64,000 nucleotides of DNA from Rhabdophis nuchalis (GCA_039707465.1 CM077646.1:83701215-83765214), one strand, 5' to 3'; positions 36,701 through 46,800 are shown, counted from the first letter of the stretch. Program-made: numbers and translations. The notes: a model not told the origin generated them from the sequence alone.

Positions 36701-39700
36701 TGTTCTAGTTTCAGAAGATGTGCAGAACATCACAAACGGTACTTATTTTCCCCCCTCTTGTTTTCTTAGAGGAACTACACAAAAATTCAGTAACAAGATT
36801 TCAAGCCCTCAGGAAGGTGATACTTCATTGAGAACTACTCAAAAACTTGCCTTAACTGGATTGAATTTGATTGCTGCAGATGGAAGTTCTCTGGAAGGAC
36901 AACAAAACAGACGAGACGTGCCCCATCTTAAGTGCTTTAAAATTCCTGGAGCAGTGCATCTTCTCCCCCTCCTGGAACTTCACATTGGTGCCTATAACCA
37001 AGCCCTCTTGTCAATGACGAAGACTGGGAGCATTTCTTCTGGAAATCAGTCTGCTTGTTCCTCTAGGACATCTTCAGGTGCAGCTTCAAGCGTAGAGGAA
37101 GCTTTATCCACTCTTGAAGAGTATGCACTTGTGTCGCTGGGCATTCTTTACTATTTGGTGTTTTATAGCTGGGAAGTTATTAATACACTTCTGTCCCGTG
37201 ATATAAAAGCAGATTGCAATCCAGGAGCTATAGACATTTCTGAGAAGAATGAGACTGTGGCTTGCAGTAAACAGGATACAGCTAATTTTCAGGAAACCGT
37301 CCCAGAATTAGAGGTTTCCAGTTTGGACAAATCTCAGCATCCTTTGTTTAAAAAGCTACTACAACTCTTACCTTTGTGTGTAACATCAGCAGGATGCCAG
37401 AGGTGCCATATCGCAAACCAGTGCCTAAAGGTTTTGGTGAAATTGGCTGAAAAGTCACCAGTTGACATATTAATAAGGTAAAAGCACAGCTTGAATTTAA
37501 CCCCACTTTTAATTTTAAATAATTTTGTTTCTCACGTGACGTAGCTCATTTGATTGAAAATATGCAGGTTGATTGTTTTGTTCTGCATTCTAAAACAGCC
37601 TCTCCCAACCTGGGCATCCTCCAGATGTGTGGCTTTAGTTCTACAAATTGGCAGACAGTGCTATCCATTGCTGAGAACTTGGGGAATCAAAGCCATCACA
37701 TCTGGAGGTCACTCAGGCTGTTCTGTATCTTCTAAGCATTATTGTGAAATATTTGGAGCAAAGTTATGCTGACAGCACATCCAGGCTAAAGCACCTTGTG
37801 TGAGCCCAGGGGGGAAAAGGCTGATTTAAAGCAGGGCCAACAGGTATGGTGTGTGACCTACATCTCCTTATGAAGCATCTTTGGATCTGAAGTGCTTCAG
37901 GTCTGTTCTATTCTCTGCATGGTTAATTTTGATTGCTCAATATGAATCAACTGCTTGAAAAATCAGACACTGAATGGCATTTTCTTTTGTTTTTCTATAA
38001 AGCTTTCAGTGCTTGTTCGATAGCCAGTCACAGATCCTGCTTCGCTGCATATCTTCAGAAACTCCCTTGTTCGCTGTTGTTCTTACTGTTAGGATGTTAA
38101 GTTTGCTTGCTGAACATCAGGAGCTGGCTGCTCGGTTCTGTTCACGTTCAGGTAAGGAAGAGAACATCTTAGCCATCCTACTGTGTTAATAAAACACTGA
38201 AAGTCCAGTTGCCCCTTGAAAAAGCACCTTTGGATAAACCATGACCTGGATGACTGAGAATCTCCATAGACATCGACTGAATTAAGAAGGCAAACAGCAT
38301 TTTAAAATATGGTTCCAAAGTTTGGGTGTTGTTTGCTTGAGGATTTCTCTGTTTCCCTATTTATTTTAAAATCTTTTGACACTTATCAAAATGTTGGATC
38401 TCCGTGACTGGTGGCATGTATCGTTCTGCGAAATAAAGTAGCTTTAGGTTCTGGAACCATATTAGCTTGATCGGAATTACTGTTCGCCTTCCAACCCTGT
38501 AAGTAAATGGCTAAAATCAGTTTGCAAGAAGAGAATATATATTTTGTTGCCAGGATTTATGTTTTATTTTCAGAAATTTCTAAAAATTGAAGAGTTTTGA
38601 AGGAGCATACTGCGGTTGAAGACTCGTCTTGGTATAACAACATCTTGTTCCGTCAATTGGAATATTTGACTATATTCTTGGACATTTAGGCATCCAAGCA
38701 AATTATCTTGAATAGTGTACAAAATCTAAAAGTGCTGAAGTCATGTACTTATCACAGGACGGCCAAGAGAGTTATAATTTCTGCTCAGATTGTTTACTGT
38801 GGTGCAGGACCACTGATGCAACCCAGCTCCTTGCCGATAATATTTTTGAACAAATGGCACATTCAAGTGGAGTGAGGAAGAAGAGGAGACAGATACAGTC
38901 AGATAGATGAAATTAGGGAAGTTATGGCTGAAATGCTTATTTCAAAAGTGCTCTTTATTAGGAGTAAGAAACCTAACTTTCAGCCAGCGATAAGGATGAA
39001 GGGACTTGTTTCCAAACACTAGGAGGGCACCCCTTTGAAGGTATTAATGTTTCCCTCTTCTGAGGGAAACACCTAGCATCCACTTTGAAATGAATTTAAA
39101 CCATAGTATTTAATTTTTTGTCATATAGAAAATGAGGAGCACATTGTATTCAAAGGAGCATGGTAGTTTTTAAGACATTGCAGTCACAGGAATAATAATG
39201 TCGACATGTTATACTTCATTCTTTTCACAGAAACCTGTCTACTTTTGGCATTATACATGTACATCACATCACGCCCTGATAAAGTAGCATCTGAAGAGCT
39301 TTGGCTGCAGTTGGAACAAGAGGTAAAAGTATATTGCATGTTTAAAAGTAAAAACAAGACAGTTCTTTGAACAGGAGAGATTAAATGCAGGATTTGAGCT
39401 TTTGATATAATCATATTATAAAAATACAATTTATCTTTATCTTGCCTTCGGACTGAAAACCATACATTTGTATCAGTTTCTAAGCCTCCAAAGACATCTG
39501 AGCCACGGTTCCGCTTTTTGGAGTGGGATGAAGTTAACTTTTTTTCTGAGTATGACTGGAACCAAGTTTACGTGATAGGGAAATGTAATCAAAATACATT
39601 AGTTATGCTAGGATGATGGATTAAACTGAACTTAAAAAGCTGATGCTCGGGACAGTTACTTGAAAGTCTTCCCTCCCTCCTTTCCCCCTGTTATTTCAAG

Positions 39701-42164
39701 CACATTTCTTTAGTAGGTTTGGGACCAAAGAGATACAGAGCTTTCCTTTATTTTGATACTACCTATTTTATCTTTTAAAATAACATTTTAAGAAGTCTTT
39801 TGTGTTCATTTTTTTTAGACGGTCCGTTTTCTGACCAAGTGTATGCAGTGTTGTAGATCTTCTGTTTTACTTGTGGGAACAGATTGCCAGTGCACTTCTG
39901 AGGTAAGCCACTGAAAATTCCATTTATGACCACAGTTTAATACTATATGGGTTATTTTTCACCTGAAAAAAACAACATGACTCCAGTGTTACCCATTCAG
40001 TCTTACAGTCAGGGTATATCGCTTAAGTCCGCCGAAGTCTGAAGACGCATTTCTTCCATCTCGCCGGCCTGGCCTAATCCACACCATTAGTTATAGACTG
40101 ATGTTTAAATTGTTTTAATTTGGCTTTTAAGGGTAAAGTTTTTAGGATTTTAATGGTTTTAGGATTTTTAGCACAGGGTATTGGGGTTTAATTTATTTTT
40201 AGTACTATTTATTGTTATGTCTGTCTTTTTATTCTATTTTAACTTCCTGTGCACCACCCCGAGTCCCTTTGGGGAGAGTGGGGCAGTTTATAAATGTAAT
40301 AAATTGAATTGAATTGAATTGAAGTATACCTTGTGAGCTCCAAACCTTGGTCCTCTTATAATAAGAATCTCATATGTCTGTATTACAATGGTACTATTCG
40401 AAAAAAGAGAGCATTTATAAATGGACACACCCTTATCTCTATGAGAACTGTATTCTGTTTTCTTGCAGGCAGTGAAAGCTCTGATAGTAATGTTACATAG
40501 GCAATGGCTTTTGATCAGAAAAATGGAAGGAATCGTGTTCAATGGACATGAAAAGCAAATTGTACAGTTTTTGCGGCATGCTGTCTTGCTTCTGCATGGT
40601 CTTTCCCAGAAAGATAAATTTTTCCACGAACATTGCCTGGAAGTGCTCCACCAATACGATGGTGTCTTGTCTGGGGTTACAGCAGTCCTGAGAAAAGGGC
40701 AGCATTTAAAAGCTTGTGAAGGTGAGACTCCTTGCATTAAACACGTGACTACTAACGTAGACAGTGATCTGCCATCTGCAAGAGCATGCAAATGCATTCT
40801 TACATTCATTCATTTTCTCTGTCATAATATAGCATAGAAGGGCAACTGATGCAGAACTACGTTAACAAAACCTGTGCTATTTGGGTCCATTGTCGTTGCT
40901 GCTTCTACAGTTTATAACTGCATGGTTTGCCGTGTCATGGGCGTACATTATACTCATTTTCATCGAGTCATAGATTTGTATAAGAGCTGTTTTTTAACTA
41001 ATCAGCTCCTGTCAATAGTGACAGGCATCAAATTATTGGAAACACTTTTCAAGGCGATACTCTTTCCCAGGACTAGTACTTCAAATACATTGAATGGGAT
41101 ATTATGAAGCAGTGTGAGGACCAAGAATTATGAAGGATCTGTTTCATTGAACTTTTATTTTTCCTAAATTCCTGCAGAACACATTTTGTTTCCCACTGGT
41201 ATGCTTGTGGCTTTTAAAAAAAGTTCTGGCACCACTGTAATTGAGCCACTAAATGATCTTATTGTTTAGCACTCACTTGGTACTCTGCCCCTTTTGAATT
41301 TTGAAAATATAGATGGGAAGTTTGACACCATCTTCCTTTTCAAGAATGCTTTCTTTGTAAGGAGCATTTTGCTTTTTGCCACTTGGTGCTTTGTGCCCTC
41401 GCAGCCATTTTGGGAGGACACCCACAACATCCTCTCTAAATTCCTGCAATCCTCCCAGGTAAAACAGACAGGAAACACAACCAGATGAGCTAATTCTACT
41501 TTATTGTAAGGCTATATTAAACTACACAGGAAACACAACCAGATGGGGAAATTCTGCTTTATTGTATAACTAAAAAGTATAGATCACCCACCAACTCTTT
41601 TAACTTCCTAATCCTTTACGATGGGACTTTCCTAAGTTTCCTTCCTTGACCGTGAAGCCACTGAGGGCTTCCACCTGCCTCTTGTCTGATCGTTTCCTAG
41701 GAAGGATGTCTTCTCATTCCTCAGCGTCATTCTCACATACTATTATAATTTCAGAAGTGTGCACTGGCTCCAAAGCAATGGGAATAGTTTAGAGACTATC
41801 CTAAAGTTACTTGGGTCAAACCATTACTTTTTTAATACCGAGTTTTTAAAGTTAGTATAGAGTTGAACCTCTTTGGAAGGAAATACCCTTTAATATGTGG
41901 CTGATAAAAGTTCCCCCTTATAGAATAGAACAGTGGTGGGCAAACTCATTAGTCAACAGAGCCAAATATCAACAATACCACAATAGAAATTTCTTTTGAG
42001 AGCCAGGTGTGGCCTGTTTTGTGGGAGTGGCTCAGCGGTCATGTGACTGGGTGGGCGTGGCCAACTCGGAAAATGTGAAACTCACTTAACAATGGTCTTG
42101 GTTAGCAACCAAACTTTTAGGCTCAATTGTAGTCCTAAGTTCTTTCTTTCCCTCTCTCTTTCTT

Positions 42165-42197
<33 letters not shown>

Positions 42198-45100
42198 TTC
42201 CCTCTTTCTCTTTCTCTCTCTCTCTTTCTCTCTCTTTCTTTCTCTCTCTCTTTCTCTTTCTTTCTTTCTCTATCTCTGTCTCTCCTTCGTCCGCCCATCT
42301 CTGTCACTCTGTGTCTGTCTGTCTGCCTGTCTCACATTCAAGCACTTAATCACTCATTCTGTGTGTCTATCTTTCTCTCCCTTCCTTCCTCTCTCTATCT
42401 CTCCGTCTCTCTGTGTGTGTCTGTCACTCTCTGATTCCCCCCTCCCTCCTTGTCTCTCTCTGTGTCTGTGCCTCTCTCTGTCTGTCTGTCTGCTCCCCGC
42501 CCCCTGCGGAGCCTCCTCAGCCCAGCCCGCCGCGCTTACTCGCTCGCCTTAGCCTGGCCGCCCCGCCCGCCCGCTGCGCTTGCTCGCTCGTTCCGGCTAC
42601 TTCCAGGCTCCGTGGGGAGGGGGAAGGAACGGCATTCAGTGGGTGACCCACTGGACGCCGGTTCCCTCCAATCGCCCTGGAAGTAGCCTGGCCTGCCCGC
42701 TCGCCCGCCCACTCGCTCAGGCTACTTCCAGGAGTGAGAAGGCTCTGTGTGGAGGGGAAGGAACGGCGTTCAGTGGGTGACCCACTGGACGCCTGTTCCC
42801 TCCCCCCGCTCGCGGAGCCTCCGCACCCCCTGGAAGTAGACGAGTGGCCGGCATGCCGGCTGGGGAGGCTCCGCGGAGAGAGGGAGGGAGGGAATCGGCG
42901 GCCGGTAGGAAGGGTTGCTCCGGCGGGTCCCAGGAGTCCCACCGTCGGCGAGGGTGGAGGAAGAGCTGCACTTGAGGGGCCAAAGAGCCGCATGCGGCTC
43001 GCAAGCCGCAGTTTGCCGACCACTGGAATAAAATATAATTCTTTGTTGGCCAAGTGTGATTGGACACACAAGGAATTTGTCTTTGGTGCATATTCTCTCC
43101 ATATACATAAAAGACAAGATACATTCATCACGAATCATAAGATACAACACTTAATGATAGTCATAGGGTACAAATGAACAATCACGAAACAATATCAATA
43201 TAAATCGTAAAGATACATTATAAAGTATTGTTGGGTTGTATATATTCCTTGTTTACAGACAAAGAAGTTTGCGTTTTTCCAAATAAGATGATTGAATTAT
43301 TCAGCTCAATAATGGCCCCCTCAAACTCTTTTCTCTAACCTTCAATTGCTGAAAATTGGTGACATTGTTTCCTCCCATTTTGAAGTGAAAAATGAAAAAT
43401 GCTGTAGCCCAAATCTTAAGCAAGCCTGCTATAACTAAAAAGCAAATTTCCCAAACTTCCTGTTCAGTCTAGGGTTCAGAATTTTTAAAAATCTTTTGAA
43501 TCAAACTCTTCCCTCAGCAGTGTTCTTAACTGATAACCACCTCTGCTGAGGCCCACCTCGGCTCCATGGAACTTCTCTTGCAGAATAAATCTTACTTTCA
43601 TTGGTAGCAAAGGAAGCAGATGTGAGCATATTAATCAGAATCCTCTAAGGCAGGGGTCTCTTTAAGGCAACTTTAAGTCTGAAGGACTTCAGCTCCCAGA
43701 ATTCTCCAGCCAGCAAAGCTTGATGTTGATGTCCAGGTGTATTTATCAATGTCCTGGAGAAGGAAATCGCTGACAAACCTTAGGATTTTGTTTCTGCTGG
43801 CACAGAAACAGTTAAAGAGGCTTCCGAAAGAGCTTTCCGAAAGTCTTTTTACACTGCAAACCTCCCCAAAACTGCTCATTTCCCCGCGAAAACGGGGCCG
43901 TTTTTCTTCAAATAAAAAGCATGACTAGCCTTGTGGGGACTTCCAGAGTGCTCCTGAGGGGTGGGGGGTGGAAAATGAGCAAAACCCCTGCCCATTTATC
44001 ACAAAAATGTGCCATTTTTTGTCAATTAAAATGAATGCATAGCCCTATGGAGGCTTATAGCGTGCTGCTGGGGGCTGGAGGGGGCAACAAAAGGCCTGAT
44101 TTAGGCTAATTTCTGCCCTCCCAGCCCTCAGGAGCTCTCTGGAAGCCTCCATAAGGCTAGGCACAGCCATTTTGGTGAAGGGGGTGGGGTTTCAGGAGGC
44201 AAAAAATGCTGCATTCGATGTATAAGACTCACCCAGATTTCCAGCCTCTTTTTAGAGGGAAAAAGGTGCGCCTTATACTCCGAAAAATACGATACCTTGG
44301 CCATTTTTGATCTAATTTAGTGCTGTCTTGAGTCTGACTGCATGACTCTTGGGTTTAGACTACTATGGACTGAACTTGAACCCTACTTTTTATAAGCAAT
44401 ATACTCTTCTGCTAAGCTATACTTTTTCCTATCATTTGAATAATGGCTAAGCCAACTAGGAAGGTTTTGGAGATGATTCTCATACCTTCACTTTGTAAAT
44501 AAAAGTGTCACAGCTTGAATACAGCATTGTCTCTTAAACTTACAAATGATAAAATGTGTTTTCGGTATGCTAGTATTTTCAGTGTGCAAAGATGCACATT
44601 TTTTGGTTCATTAGTTTTCACAAGTATATATAATCAGGAGGGAGCATGCAGCCTGTTCAGTTCCCATCAAAAGGTCCATGACAATTCGCCACAGCTAACT
44701 CGCCATGGCCAACTTGCCACAGGACAGTTTGTTGCGGGACAAGAGTTACACTAATATCAAAGAAAAGGTAGAATAGAATCATGAAAGGGTGCAAAACGAG
44801 GGACAGAATAAAATGTGAATGGCTAAATTAAAATAAATTTTATTTATTTTAAATGATTAAATATGATTATTAAATTGTCCTGCAGCGGGTTATCCCATGG
44901 CAAGTTGGCTGTGGCAACTTATCCAGTGGTGAGTTGGCCGTGGTGAGTTGGCTTCAGCAATTTGGCCATAGTGAGTTGGTCACAGCAAGTTGGCTGTGGT
45001 AAATTGTCTCATCCTTCTCCACCCACTCCCCCACCCCACCCCCAGTCAAGCAGGCCTGCATGCCAATTGAAAAGAATTGAGAGGGGTAGGAGTTCCAATT

Positions 45101-45338
45101 TTTTGATGCCACCAAATTGCCTACCTCAGCTTTACTAACCCTTCAGTTATTACTCTGCATGATGGACAGGAATTTGACTCTATTCAAATACTGCTAAATT
45201 TAGACAATAGCAGTGTTGAATAGATAAGATTTTTTTAAAAATCTTATACATTCTATGATTGTTTTTTCAGAACTTGCACTGGATGAACTGTATCCTTTGG
45301 AGCCAGAAGTCAGTGACCAGGAAATGGATTGCAGATAA
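24336..45338 (+). CDS. ATRIP: ATR-interacting protein ATRIP (12 coding exons)
   Basis: ATRIP binds RPA-coated single-stranded DNA and brings the ATR kinase to stalled forks and resected breaks. Coding exons: 24336-24738, 25653-25741, 28324-28494, 30992-31104, 31701-31858, 33780-33863, 36772-37477, 38003-38151, 39231-39322, 39819-39902, 40469-40721, 45271-45338. All borders are GT-AG and phases agree. The sum is 2370 nt, or 789 residues (human 791, from memory). The acidic RPA70-binding motif DFTVDDLKEIDIISSQAL is at residues 71-88. A Glu/Lys-rich coiled coil for oligomerisation spans about 135-259. Helical repeat-like sequence fills about 340-767. The carboxy terminus ELALDELYPLEPEVSD is the acidic ATR-docking tail. 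An in-frame TAA at 24330-24332 fixes the start. AATAAA signals at 45507 and 45801 are candidate poly(A) signals. Introns are repeat-rich. Confidence 0.95.
25653..25741 (+). CDS. ATRIP: ATRIP coding exon 2
   Basis: 89 bp, residues 135-164, start of the coiled coil (MKLKERFKLETLQAQYKEAM). Borders CTACAG and GTGAGA. The upstream split codon becomes Glu. Confidence 0.92.
25905..26170 (+). mobile_element. CR1/L3-like LINE 3' fragment
   Basis: Reads ggaacagcttgcctccagaa, then ggactagaagacctccaagg and tcccttccaactctgctatt. This is the sense-strand 3' end of the CR1 family also present at 50039-50790. It ends in three ATTGT units, the complement of the AATAC tail there. It lies in the ATRIP intron in sense orientation. 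Confidence 0.8.
26379..26961. mobile_element. TA-flanked terminal-inverted-repeat element
   Basis: Begins ccgtatgttttgcactataa and ends aaaaaatacag, with TA at each side. The ends resemble those of the element at 28902-29858, but the GC-rich interior differs. The TA duplication and non-coding interior suggest a Tc1/mariner-type non-autonomous element. Confidence 0.5.
27655..28304 (+). mobile_element. L2 LINE 3' part inside an ATRIP intron, sense orientation
   Basis: 5'-truncated L2. Its open frame 27660-28097 gives [20 protein letters not shown] through ALWNDLPPEI to CLAGLG, the carboxy-terminal end of the L2 protein, and is undamaged. A 3' untranslated region and an ATT tail end at about 28304, only 20 bp upstream of ATRIP coding exon 3. 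Confidence 0.88.
28324..28494 (+). CDS. ATRIP: ATRIP coding exon 3
   Basis: 171 bp, residues 165-221, the main coiled-coil exon (LKEMQDDILIKNGEIKILRD). Acceptor ATTTTCAG, donor G/GTACCA. The upstream splice region abuts an L2 tail. Confidence 0.92.
28902..29858. mobile_element. TA-flanked inverted-repeat element with internal purine-rich microsatellite
   Basis: Starts ccgtatttttcgaagtataa and ends ttatactccgaaaaatacag, with TA on both sides. A block of GGTA/GATA/GAGA repeats fills about 28965-29270. The remainder (29275-29858) is homologous to 43721-44292. The long minus-strand open frame over the microsatellite (Leu/Ser/Tyr repeats) is not a gene. Confidence 0.65.
30332..30413. repeat. Long hairpin, about 38-bp arms with a short loop
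   Basis: The arm atgctggtcttgttgtattt with its continuation to the ccgtgtaa block is matched by ttacacgggaaaacaccc and its continuation to aacaagaccagcat. Only a few mismatches occur and the loop is about 6 nt. A short ATATTT repeat follows to 30436. It lies in an ATRIP intron. Confidence 0.75.
30992..31104 (+). CDS. ATRIP: ATRIP coding exon 4
   Basis: 113 bp, residues 222-258 plus two bases (LQSLQSELQFRDAEMNELRT), the end of the coiled coil. Acceptor CTCTTTTAG, donor AG/GTACAA. Confidence 0.92.
31296..31603. repeat. 107-bp minisatellite, three units
   Basis: Units begin cttatgcttggaggatatgc at 31296, 31403 and 31510. They are nearly identical; the third has a deletion of about 10 bp near its end. 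Intron of ATRIP. Confidence 0.95.
31701..31858 (+). CDS. ATRIP: ATRIP coding exon 5
   Basis: 158 bp, residues 259-311, Ser/Pro-rich linker with SYPTEESFGSQ and two further SQ/TQ-type positions (candidate ATM/ATR phosphorylation sites, inference). Acceptor ACTTTATAG, donor G/GTAGGT. Confidence 0.9.
32918..33052. mobile_element. 135-bp palindromic hAT-type MITE
   Basis: Ends caggggtccccaacc and ggttggggacccctg; near-perfect palindrome. Identical flanks gtctaaca at 32910-32917 and 33053-33060, with central TA. Intron of ATRIP. Confidence 0.95.
33392..33618. mobile_element. TA-flanked inverted-repeat MITE (ccgtgttttcccgaaaataa family)
   Basis: Starts ccgtgttttcccgaaaataa and ends gggaaacatgg with TA on each side. 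The body repeats the word cttattttc several times. Probably a mariner/Tc1-type non-autonomous element. Confidence 0.6.
33780..33863 (+). CDS. ATRIP: ATRIP coding exon 6
   Basis: 84 bp, residues 312-339 (SKTNVLVNVHCPEPVKQETS). Acceptor TCTATTCAG, donor G/GTAAAT. The phase leaves one base for the next exon. Confidence 0.88.
34250..34699 (-). mobile_element. L2 LINE 3' fragment
   Basis: Minus-strand L2 3' end: a T/A-rich TTTA tail, then tatcccgcccttctccacaa and ggcaccctgagaaggccaac. It is truncated at its 5' end near 34699. Antisense in an ATRIP intron. Confidence 0.8.
34912..35017. mobile_element. Palindromic hAT-type MITE, one arm shortened
   Basis: Same family as 32918-33052 but lacking about 30 bp of the left arm. 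Flanks ttctaaag at 34904-34911 and 35018-35025 are identical, with central TA. Confidence 0.93.
36772..37477 (+). CDS. ATRIP: ATRIP coding exon 7 (largest)
   Basis: 706 bp, residues 340-574. The strong polypyrimidine tract ends TTAGAG. The preceding exon leaves one base, so only the second AG (36770-36771) keeps the frame open through KISSPQEGDTSLRTTQKLAL, VPHLKCFKIPGAVHLLPLLE and EYALVSLGILYYLVF. Donor AG/GTAAAA. A GTAATG-led open frame upstream of the acceptor is intron. Confidence 0.9.
37596..37720. mobile_element. hAT-type MITE, worn
   Basis: Begins cagcctctcccaacctgggc and ends ccacatctggag... with a terminal ggctg. Internal complement pairs include ccagatgtg and cacatctgg. The flanks (ttctaaaa; ttctgtat) agree only in part. 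Confidence 0.5.
38003..38151 (+). CDS. ATRIP: ATRIP coding exon 8
   Basis: 149 bp, residues 575-624 (QILLRCISSETPLFAVVLTV), helical repeat-like. Acceptor TCTATAAAG, donor G/GTAAGG. Confidence 0.92.
39231..39322 (+). CDS. ATRIP: ATRIP coding exon 9
   Basis: 92 bp, residues 625-655 (CLLLALYMYITSRPDKVASE). Acceptor CTTTTCACAG, donor AG/GTAAAA. Confidence 0.92.
39819..39902 (+). CDS. ATRIP: ATRIP coding exon 10
   Basis: 84 bp, residues 656-683 (TVRFLTKCMQCCRSSVLLVG). T-rich acceptor, donor AG/GTAAGC. Confidence 0.92.
40018..40325 (+). mobile_element. L2 LINE 3' fragment in an ATRIP intron
   Basis: Sense-strand L2 3' end: cgccggcctggcctaatcc, then gtgcaccaccccgagtccct and a tail of GAATT units (40305-40325). 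It ends 143 bp before coding exon 11. Confidence 0.8.
40469..40721 (+). CDS. ATRIP: ATRIP coding exon 11
   Basis: 253 bp, residues 684-767 (AVKALIVMLHRQWLLIRKME), helical repeat-like ATR-binding region. Acceptor TTCTTGCAG, donor G/GTGAGA. Confidence 0.93.
41931..43025. mobile_element. 1.1-kb non-autonomous hAT-type element with CT microsatellite
   Basis: Starts cagtggtgggcaaac and ends gtttgccgaccactg. Flanks gaatagaa (41923-41930) and gaataaaa (43026-43033) agree at 7 of 8, with central TA. Internally it holds a 340-bp polypyrimidine CT/TTTC/TGTC microsatellite (about 42140-42480) and a GC-rich part. In the latter, a block of about 75 bp (ggctacttccagg to ttccctcc) occurs twice (42595-42670 and 42718-42802). 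It lies in the last ATRIP intron. No transposase; overlapping open frames are compositional. Confidence 0.85.
43651..43719. mobile_element. Left half of a palindromic hAT-type MITE
   Basis: Begins caggggtctc after ctctaagg and stops at the palindrome centre (agccagcaaagct). The right arm is missing, replaced directly by a TA-type element fragment. Confidence 0.75.
43720..44292. mobile_element. 3' part of a TA-type inverted-repeat element
   Basis: Homologous to 29275-29858, from the tccaggtgtatttat block to the end ttatactccgaaaaatac. The left terminus and the microsatellite block are absent. Confidence 0.7.
44690..45010. repeat. Short-unit minisatellite in inverted arrangement
   Basis: The left part reads cgccacagctaactcgccat-like units (44690-44745). 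The right part (44880-45010) repeats agttggctgtgg or agttggccgtgg units of about 12 bp on the opposite strand. They are separated by about 130 bp of AT-rich DNA. Confidence 0.6.
45271..45338 (+). CDS. ATRIP: ATRIP last coding exon
   Basis: 68 bp, residues 768-789 and TAA. It encodes the acidic tail ELALDELYPLEPEVSDQEMD, corresponding to the conserved carboxy-terminal ATR-recruitment motif. Acceptor TTTTTTCAG. Confidence 0.93.
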
Positions 45339-45830
45339 TAATGTATCTGTTTCAATAATGTAATAATTGTTTACTTTCCAGAAAAGGTTACTATTGAAAT
45401 TTGATTCAGTGTGCTTTTTTAAAATTTACAATGTAATGCATAAAACATTTCAAATATTAATTACCAAAGACCATCACAACCCAAGCAATATATTACTTTT
45501 GTATTGAATAAATTCCTATAATGAAACATACATTCCCAAATAATATATTAAAAATGACATCTATAATATTATTCTCATTAAATCTCCAAGTAGAACTGGA
45601 TGAATCCTCATTTCCAAAAGTTGATAATGCTTTATGAATTAGTAGAGATTGTGTCTTTTTTAATCAATAAGGACATTTTAATGTGCTTTTCACTGGTCCA
45701 GTTAAAGAAAAAATGCTCATGTTTTTGAAAATACAGTTTCAAATCTGAAATTCTATACTATACCAATGGATAAAACTGAAATAACTCATGCTTATTTCTG
45801 AATAAATATCTGTAAACACTATAAGTGAAA
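45339..45830 (+). other. ATRIP: ATRIP 3' untranslated region (probable)
   Basis: AT-rich sequence after the stop with AATAAA at 45507-45512 and 45801-45806. Either could serve. The end is inferred. Confidence 0.5.
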
Positions 45831-46494
45831 GGCTGGAAGACCAAGATAATAAGTACTTGTAATCTATTGTTTATTATGAAAGGAATGGTAAAAGAAATAA
45901 ATTCTGTTTTTTTTCCACTGTGACTAGAAATTACAGTTAATATTCTGTGTTTTTAGTGTCCATCCATTGGGAGAATTTCAGTTCATGTCAGGTCTGCCTC
46001 TAACGATAACCAAGAAAGAATCCACTCAACTCCATTTGTAAGAATTAAGAGTACTTTTACTGGTTATGAAAAAAAAGCAGCGAGGTAAAGCAAGGTCTGA
46101 GATCCAAGCACGCAAAATCATACCTATCAATATATGTCCAACCCCCTTTCCCCAACAACCCCCACCCCATTGTCCAATGTGCAATCCCCTTAGGCGTCAT
46201 GTGGGTTGCATCTTCAGGAGCATCATCAGGATGGCATGCAAGACCGTTGACCTTGGCCACCGTACACTCCCAGCCAGTGATATGTGAAGTAGATGGTGAG
46301 AACATACTCCCTTCTCCAAATCTCCCGCCTGCACCATACAGTCCCATTCCCAATTACTAAAGCCCCTCCCTCCCCATTTAAATGGCAGCTGAAGCAAGCA
46401 ACAAAGCAGAGGCTGACATCTCATTTCTATTCTCCACAGGAAATTTTTAATCCTTAATTTAAGTGGGATTTGGATTATGTAGCCTCCAGAGTGC

Positions 46495-46800
46495 AAAAGA
46501 CCGGCCCTACGGGCAAACCAGAAATTCAGGAACAGATTTCCGGTTTGCTCGTAGGGCTGGTTTTAGCCCTCCAGAGCATTCAGGAGCCCTCTGGAGGTTT
46601 CCCTGAAGGCTCCGGAGGACTAAAACTGGCCCTATGGGCAAACTGGAAGTCTGTTCCCGAACTTCCAGTTTGCCCATAGGGCTGGTTTTTTATGCTCCTG
46701 AAGCCTCCAGAGAGCCTCCGGGTGGGGGGTGGGAGGCTGTTTTCACCCTCCCCAGGCTTCTATAAAGCCTCTGGAGCCTGGGGAGGGTGGAAAAAACAGG
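46495..46800. repeat. Three consecutive hairpin-forming inverted repeats
   Basis: Hairpin 1 pairs ggccctacgggcaaacc with ggtttgctcgtagggct. Hairpin 2 pairs ggccctatgggcaaactgg with ccagtttgcccatagggct around a 20-nt centre. Hairpin 3 pairs caccctccccaggct with agcctggggagggtg. Hairpins 1 and 2 are related, as if from a tandem duplication. Confidence 0.7.

Noticed and set aside
36648..36771. Upstream extension of ATRIP exon 7
   Set aside because: The frame continues upstream by chance; a strong polypyrimidine tract and AGAG acceptor mark the exon start at 36772, and the joined length fits only then.
42086..42480. Ser/Leu-rich and Arg/Glu-rich open frames
   Set aside because: They read through a CT/GA microsatellite inside a hAT-type element.
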